Positions 42,843 to 46,917 of a DNA stretch of 46,917 bases are shown one piece after another. Position 1 is the stretch's first letter. The number at the start of each line of letters is the position of its first letter. A program made the translations under genes and the position numbers. This stretch comes from Nitrospirota bacterium (GTDB taxonomy: Bacteria; Nitrospirota; Thermodesulfovibrionia; UBA6902), in contig JACRHD010000001.1 of the NCBI GenBank assembly GCA_016234115.1, positions 1 through 46,917 on the forward strand, written 5' to 3'. The notes beneath the pieces were generated by a model, which saw nothing but the letters and a program-made list of their open reading frames with translations, did no database searches and was not told the DNA's origin.

Positions 42843-42961
42843 AGGGCGCAGTTGAAGATGCCGTATTCACAGAGGAAGAAACAATTGAGGAACCTGTTCA
42901 CCGGGAAATTGATGATCCCGGAGAACCCGATGAAGAAAATAGGGCGGGGCACCCGCTTTAA
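42842..42961 (+). pseudogene. detached copy of the scpB acidic tail
   Basis: The frame encodes TEEETIEEPVHREIDDPGEP then DEENRAGHPL and stops at TAA 42959-42961. It parallels the ScpB end EEETIEDSVHRENDDSGEHD. A 22-base block (42870-42891) is identical to 37692-37713, and about 61 of 71 bases match overall by hand count. No ScpB core precedes it. It overlaps the asnS stop. It forms the right-hand direct repeat around the 37784-42840 block. Confidence 0.82.
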
Positions 42962-44346
42962 AACTTTATCTCCCTCGGCGCCCTTGGGCAGGGGATGACG
43001 TCGCGGATATTCTGCATTCCGGTGATATATTGAACAAGCCTCTCAAACCCTAAGCCGAACCCAGCGTGCGGCGCTGAGCCGAACCTGCGGAGGTCGAGAT
43101 ACCATTGCATATTTTCAACCGGTATCCCCGACTTACTCATTCTCTCTGTCAGGACATCAACCCTTTCCTCGCGCTGGCTTCCGCCGATGATCTCACCTAT
43201 CTTAGGGACGAGGACGTCCATTGCCGCTACGGTCCTGCCGTCGTCGTTCATCTTCATGTAGAACGCCTTTATCTCCTTTGGATAATCGGTGACGATTACC
43301 GTACCTTTGAAAACCTTGTCTGTCAGATAGCGCTCATGCTCCGACTGGAGGTCGAGTCCCCACTTCACGGGAAATTCAAACTTCTCCCCGGATTTCTCCA
43401 GCTCCCTGACCGCGTCGGTGTAGGTGATGTGGACAAAGGATTTTTCAGCGAGGTCTTTCAGCCCTGCTACCGACGTGTTCTTGTAGAACTTTTCGAGGAA
43501 GGCGATCTCGCTCTCGCCTTTTTCCAGGGCCCTCCGGCAGAGGAAGCGGAAGAAATCTTCCGCAAGCAGCATGTCGTCTTTAAGGTCCGCAAAGGCCATT
43601 TCAGGCTCGATCATCCAGAACTCGGACAGGTGTCGCGAGGTGTTTGAATTCTCCGCCCTGAACGTGGGGCCGAACGTGTAAACGTCTCCTAAGGACATCG
43701 CCAAAAACTCCGCCTCGAGCTGACCGCTTACAGTCAGGTAGGCGTGTTTGCCGAAAAAATCCTGCGAAAAATCGACGACCCCGCCGGCTGCCCGCGGCAG
43801 GCTTTCCAGGGGCAGAGACGTGACGGTAAACATGTCGCCCGCGCCCTCGCAGTCGCTGGCGGTAATGACCGGCGTGTGGACCCAGATGAAGCCCCGGCCC
43901 TGAAAGAATTCATGCACGGCCTCCGCAAGAATATTCCTGACCCTGAATATCGCTCCAAAGGTATTGGTCCTCGGCCTGAGATGCCCTATTTCCCGCAGGA
44001 ATTCCAGGGTGTGCCCTTTTTTCTGCAGGGGGTATGAAGCAGGGTCGGCGTCTCCGAAGATCTCTATTTCCGAGACTTCAATTTCAAACTTCTGCCCTTG
44101 CGCGGGAGATTCTTTCAGTGAGCCGGCCGCCTTGATGGCCGCTCCCGTATTGCAGCGGGCCAGTATCTGAAAGGCCGGGGAAGTTTCAGAGACGACAAGC
44201 TGCAGGGTGTCCTGAGTCGAGCCGTCGCTGAGTGCGATAAACGCGATGCCCTTTGACTCGCGCTTTGTCCTCACCCATCCGCAGACAGTAACCGGCTGCC
44301 CGGCGTGTCCTTCAGAGAGAACGTTTTTTATCCTGAGTCGTTGCAT
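42958..44346 (-). CDS. asnS: asparaginyl-tRNA synthetase
   Basis: This 462-residue class II synthetase charges tRNA-Asn. An N-terminal OB-fold anticodon-binding domain (VTVCGWVRTKRESKGIAFIA) precedes the catalytic core with motif 2 (FGPTFRAENSNTSRHLSEFW) and motif 3 (GFGLGFERLVQYITG). The C-terminus RDVIPCPRAPREIKF is typical. The ATG at 44346 is preferred because GGAGGT lies 6 bases upstream. A longer in-frame reading to 44406 would translate the heptamer array. Confidence 0.97.
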   Translation of the reverse strand: MQRLRIKNVLSEGHAGQPVTVCGWVRTKRESKGIAFIALSDGSTQDTLQLVVSETSPAFQILARCNTGAAIKAAGSLKESPAQGQKFEIEVSEIEIFGDADPASYPLQKKGHTLEFLREIGHLRPRTNTFGAIFRVRNILAEAVHEFFQGRGFIWVHTPVITASDCEGAGDMFTVTSLPLESLPRAAGGVVDFSQDFFGKHAYLTVSGQLEAEFLAMSLGDVYTFGPTFRAENSNTSRHLSEFWMIEPEMAFADLKDDMLLAEDFFRFLCRRALEKGESEIAFLEKFYKNTSVAGLKDLAEKSFVHITYTDAVRELEKSGEKFEFPVKWGLDLQSEHERYLTDKVFKGTVIVTDYPKEIKAFYMKMNDDGRTVAAMDVLVPKIGEIIGGSQREERVDVLTERMSKSGIPVENMQWYLDLRRFGSAPHAGFGLGFERLVQYITGMQNIRDVIPCPRAPREIKF

Positions 44347-44366
44347 GATTACCTCCGGGACAATGT

Positions 44367-44408
44367 GTATAGAGTATAGAGTAAAGAGTTTGGAGATCGG
44401 AGTCAACT
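44367..44408. repeat. six-unit 7-bp array upstream of asnS
   Basis: GTATAGA, GTATAGA, GTAAAGA, GTTTGGA, GATCGGA and GTCAACT run in register just upstream of the asnS ribosome-binding site. Confidence 0.78.
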
Positions 44409-44445
44409 ATTCTTCAAAACACTGTTTCATTCTCTCTTCATTTCC

Positions 44446-44474
44446 TTGACAGTCTCCGGATTTAGTGATATAAG
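44446..44474 (+). promoter_or_regulatory. sigma-70 promoter of the small periplasmic protein gene
   Basis: TTGACA (44446-44451), a 17-base spacer and TATAAG (44469-44474) lie about 70 bases before the ATG at 44547. Confidence 0.7.
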
Positions 44475-44546
44475 AATCCCACACGCCCTGGGGCGAAGCG
44501 AAGGAAAGCTGTTTAATAATAACACCAAGAACAAAAGGAGAATGAA

Positions 44547-44909
44547 ATGAAAAAAATTGTGATTATCGGGGTCCTGGTTGGTTTTGTACTGGTCCTGGGC
44601 GGGCTTAATCAGGTGTACTCGGCTGATACGGTTACGGTCAAAGGTGAAATCATCGACACCTACTGCTATGCCCTGAAGGGAGTAAAAGGGGAAGGACATC
44701 GCCAGTGCGCTATCGACTGCGTCAAGAAGGGCATACCCGCAGGACTGCTCGAAGACGGCACAAACAAGGTCTATGTATTGTTGCCGAACGCGCCCAAGTC
44801 CGCGCTTCCTGACGAAGTTATTGAGAAGATGGCCATGAAAGTGACCGTTACCGGCAAGACCTACACAAGCGGCGGAAGCCAGTTCCTTACGATTGAATCA
44901 ATTAAATAA
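44547..44909 (+). CDS. small periplasmic protein of unknown function
   Basis: This 120-residue protein has a signal peptide cleaved near YSA-DT. The mature part (TVKGEIIDTYCYALKGVKGE, then HRQCAIDCVKKGIPAGLL and VYVLLPNAPKS) contains three Cys (C39, C54, C58) and one conserved His next to them. The VTVTGKTYTSGGSQFLTIES end looks like an OB-type beta structure. Metal or haem binding is possible but unproven. AAAGGAGAATGAA precedes the ATG. It precedes msrB on the same strand, separated by palindromic repeats. Confidence 0.75.
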   Translation: MKKIVIIGVLVGFVLVLGGLNQVYSADTVTVKGEIIDTYCYALKGVKGEGHRQCAIDCVKKGIPAGLLEDGTNKVYVLLPNAPKSALPDEVIEKMAMKVTVTGKTYTSGGSQFLTIESIK

Positions 44910-44912
44910 CAT

Positions 44913-44973
44913 GTAGGGGCAAACGCCCTGTGGTTGCCCTCATTGTAGGGGCGGGGTTCAAACCCGCCCTTGC
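44913..44973. repeat. two GTAGGGGC palindromes between the periplasmic gene and msrB
   Basis: GTAGGGGCAA...TTGCCCT (44913-44940) and GTAGGGGCGGGGTT-CA-AACCCGCCCTTGC (44945-44973) are adjacent hairpins of the family also found inside hemG. Confidence 0.75.
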
Positions 44974-45077
44974 AATATACCCCCAAGAGATGAAAATTGA
45001 AAAATACATTTAACTGGAAAATCATTTTAGCGGAGTTTGTTATATTCATTTTTACTATCGGCATGGAGGAAGGTCTG

Positions 45078-45551
45078 ATGGCGGAAACCGCTCAAAAAAA
45101 AGATCTCAGCAAATACACGAAACCACCCAGGCAGGAGCTGAAGAAAAAATTGACCCCCCTTCAGTACAAGGTGACCCAGGAAGAGGGCACTGAAGCGGCC
45201 TTTGACAATGAATATCACGACAACAAAAAAGAAGGCATTTATGTCGATATCGTCTCAGGCGAGCCGCTCTTCAGTTCACTCGACAAATATGACTCGGGCA
45301 CGGGATGGCCGAGCTTCACAAGGCCGCTTGAGAAGGGAAACATCACGGAGCGGTCGGACAGGAGTTTCTTCATGAAAAGGACGGAGGTGCGGAGCAGACA
45401 CGCCGACTCGCATCTCGGCCACGTATTCGACGACGGCCCGCCCCCCACGGGTCTGCGATACTGCATGAATTCCGCGGCCCTGCGCTTTATTCCCAAAGAG
45501 GACCTTGAAAAAGAAGGGTATGGGGAGTATTTGAAGCTGTTTAATAAATAA
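45078..45551 (+). CDS. msrB: peptide-methionine (R)-S-oxide reductase MsrB
   Basis: MsrB reduces the R form of methionine sulfoxide in proteins. This 157-residue protein has [55 protein letters not shown] and the catalytic C129 in [12 protein letters not shown]. The zinc-binding CxxC pairs of many MsrBs are missing: the first site reads [12 protein letters not shown], with Asp and Ser where Cys occur. The ATG at 45078 follows GGAGGAAGG at 4-base spacing. A TTG at 44997 would add a hydrophobic segment (membrane anchor), so a longer form cannot be excluded. The ISL3 element begins directly after the TAA. Confidence 0.92.
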   Translation: MAETAQKKDLSKYTKPPRQELKKKLTPLQYKVTQEEGTEAAFDNEYHDNKKEGIYVDIVSGEPLFSSLDKYDSGTGWPSFTRPLEKGNITERSDRSFFMKRTEVRSRHADSHLGHVFDDGPPPTGLRYCMNSAALRFIPKEDLEKEGYGEYLKLFNK

Positions 45552-46917
45552 GGCGCATCCGGGTTCTTCATGGGTCTACACAAGATATAGGGGTTGAAGG
45601 TATTCTATGAGGTATGGACGAAAAAGCACTGTTTACAAGAATATTGAGAATCAAGCTTCCGTGGTTTGTGAAGCAGGTGGTAATGGACGAAGTGGCACAG
45701 CGGATCGACATTTATGTAGATCACGAAAAGGACATACGGGTAAGGTGTCCGGAATGTGGAGAATTTTACGGCATGTATGATCACTCGCCGGAGCGAGTAT
45801 ATCGTCATTTGAATACCTGTCAGATGGAGACGTACATTCATGTGAGGCCGCCGAGGGTGAATTGCCCGAAACATGGAATAAAGCAGATCAACTCGGAAGT
45901 AGGGGAGAACGGCTCGGACATGACGTATGCCTTTGAGAGCCATGTGATCCGTGTGGCTCAGGAGTGCAGTATTGAGGCAACGGCCCGGCTCTGCGGATTG
46001 AGCTGGGACAGGAGTTGGAATGCCCTGGAGCGGGCAGTCAACCGTGGCTTGGGGCGCAAGGCGCATCGAGTACCCAGCCGCATTGGCGTGGATGAGAAGT
46101 CGATAGCCAAAGGGCACAAATATGAATCGTTGGTGTATGACATAGATGGCGGCACGGTTGAGTTTGTATGGGACGATCGCGGGCAGGAAAGCCTTGAAAG
46201 CTATTATAGGCAGTTTACCGAAGAGGAGCTTGCCGGCATTGAGGCAGTAGCTATGGACATGTGGGATCCGTATATTGCTGCGACGAAGGCGCATGTGCCT
46301 GAGGCTGAGAAGAAGATCGTATTTGATCGCTTTCACGTAATGAAGCATGTCCTGACTGCGGTTGACGAGGTCCGAAAGAGCGAGCACCGCGAGCTTTCCG
46401 AAGGAGGCAAGGAAACGCTGAAAGGGACCAGGTATCTGTGGCTGTGGAGCCGGGAGAATATTCCGCAGTGGAGGCAGGAAGAATTCGACGTATTACGGGC
46501 AAAAGACCTGAAGGTGTGCCGGGCTTGGGCAATCAAGGAAAACCTTCGGCATCTGTGGGATTATCGATATGCGGCCTCTATGAGAAAATACTTCAGTCGG
46601 TGGTATTTCTGGGCTGCTCATTCGCGCCTGGAGCCCATCAAGAAGGCCGCAAAGACGGTCAAGGCACATATAGACAACATTGTGACCTATGCGCGGCATC
46701 GCATCACCAATGCTTTGGGCGAGGCGATCAACGGCAAGATCGAGAAGATCAAGAGAATGGCTTGTGGTTTCCGTAATCGTTATCATTATCGAACCGCTAT
46801 CTACTTTCACTGCGGCGGTCTGGATTTATTCCCGAAACCACCGACCGATCCAATACTAAAATTCAGGTCCTTCTGACACAATATGTTGGGGCTACCCATG
46901 AGAAAGTCTGATGCGGC
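45552..46917 (+). mobile_element. ISL3-family insertion sequence
   Basis: The left end GGCGCATCCGGGTTCTTCAT (45552-45571) and the right end, reading inward GCCGCATCAGACTTTCTCAT (46917-46898), are imperfect inverted repeats. Both continue into GGGT, and weak pairing continues to about 28 bases. They bound one transposase gene. The element begins immediately after the msrB stop. Its right end coincides with the window edge, so it may extend slightly further, and the 8-bp target duplication of ISL3 elements cannot be checked. Confidence 0.85.
45614..46876 (+). CDS. ISL3-family transposase
   Basis: This 420-residue transposase has an N-terminal zinc-finger-like region (RCPECGEF, CQMETYIHVRPPRVNCPKHG) and an HTH. 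The DDE catalytic domain has D160 (IGVDEKSIAKGHKY), D215 (AVAMDMWDPY) and the Glu near ALGEAINGKIEKIKRMACGF. DRFHVMKHV is a further family motif. The frame is intact, so the element may be active. No ribosome-binding site at a proper distance was found. Confidence 0.95.
   Translation: MDEKALFTRILRIKLPWFVKQVVMDEVAQRIDIYVDHEKDIRVRCPECGEFYGMYDHSPERVYRHLNTCQMETYIHVRPPRVNCPKHGIKQINSEVGENGSDMTYAFESHVIRVAQECSIEATARLCGLSWDRSWNALERAVNRGLGRKAHRVPSRIGVDEKSIAKGHKYESLVYDIDGGTVEFVWDDRGQESLESYYRQFTEEELAGIEAVAMDMWDPYIAATKAHVPEAEKKIVFDRFHVMKHVLTAVDEVRKSEHRELSEGGKETLKGTRYLWLWSRENIPQWRQEEFDVLRAKDLKVCRAWAIKENLRHLWDYRYAASMRKYFSRWYFWAAHSRLEPIKKAAKTVKAHIDNIVTYARHRITNALGEAINGKIEKIKRMACGFRNRYHYRTAIYFHCGGLDLFPKPPTDPILKFRSF

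Noticed and set aside
44347-44406. A 20-residue extension of AsnS
   Set aside because: It would translate the heptamer array, while GGAGGT precedes the ATG at 44346.

Overview
The window looks like chromosomal DNA of a Gram-negative, probably anaerobic or microaerophilic bacterium with roughly balanced GC. Evidence includes a chemoreceptor, a PEP-CTERM (exosortase-sorted) protein, many periplasmic proteins with signal peptides, a CIRCE-controlled groESL operon, LipA, a single bifunctional Rel protein, an octaheme nitrite reductase and B12-dependent radical SAM enzymes. This mix fits an uncultured Nitrospirota or Desulfobacterota lineage. That placement is inference, because no rRNA or other decisive marker is present. 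Both window edges lie in insertion sequences: a broken IS4-type transposase at the left and a complete ISL3-type element at the right.

Layout. Positions 1-9700: periplasmic rhodanese-like protein, chemoreceptor, isochorismatase-family hydrolase, lipA, a two-gene operon pairing a B12-radical SAM enzyme with a type III polyketide synthase, a DUF362 ferredoxin-like protein, a PEP-CTERM protein and a small lipoprotein behind a sigma-54-like promoter. Positions 9700-18000: FKBP isomerase, a decayed multicopper oxidase, a His-rich NicO-like metal permease, tmRNA (ssrA), rhomboid protease, groES-groEL and a second B12-radical SAM protein. Positions 18000-25800: transposase debris, a large repeat-containing secreted protein, ogt, rel, an exported intradiol dioxygenase, slyX, a SWIB-domain protein and two uncharacterised proteins.

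Positions 25900-30900 form an accessory island: higBA, a mutT-like gene, a controller-type HTH gene overlapping an SRA-HNH (type IV restriction-like) endonuclease, a DUF4160/DUF2442 pair, mntA-hepT and a RuvC-like protein. Positions 31200-37800 return to housekeeping functions: hemH, hemG/hemY, the octaheme nitrite reductase, a zinc phospholipase C-like protein and scpB. Positions 37800-42960 are a second accessory block: a TPR protein, a ParE-type toxin with its antitoxin, and a 1168-residue protein with winged helix, SF1 helicase, Vsr-like nuclease and zinc ribbon. asnS, a small periplasmic protein and msrB close the window before the ISL3 element.

Two patterns run through the window. First, both accessory blocks contain a module bracketed by direct repeats of the 3' end of a neighbouring conserved gene: the Mth938-like gene around DUF2442/DUF4160, and scpB around the helicase block. 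Second, the intergenic DNA is crowded with short repeats: degenerate 7-bp tandem arrays, palindromic REP-like units, a 57-bp cloverleaf-like unit in two inverted copies, and C-rich MITE-like units. Several have entered genes in frame, most strikingly hemH, which carries three heptamer arrays and one C-rich unit.
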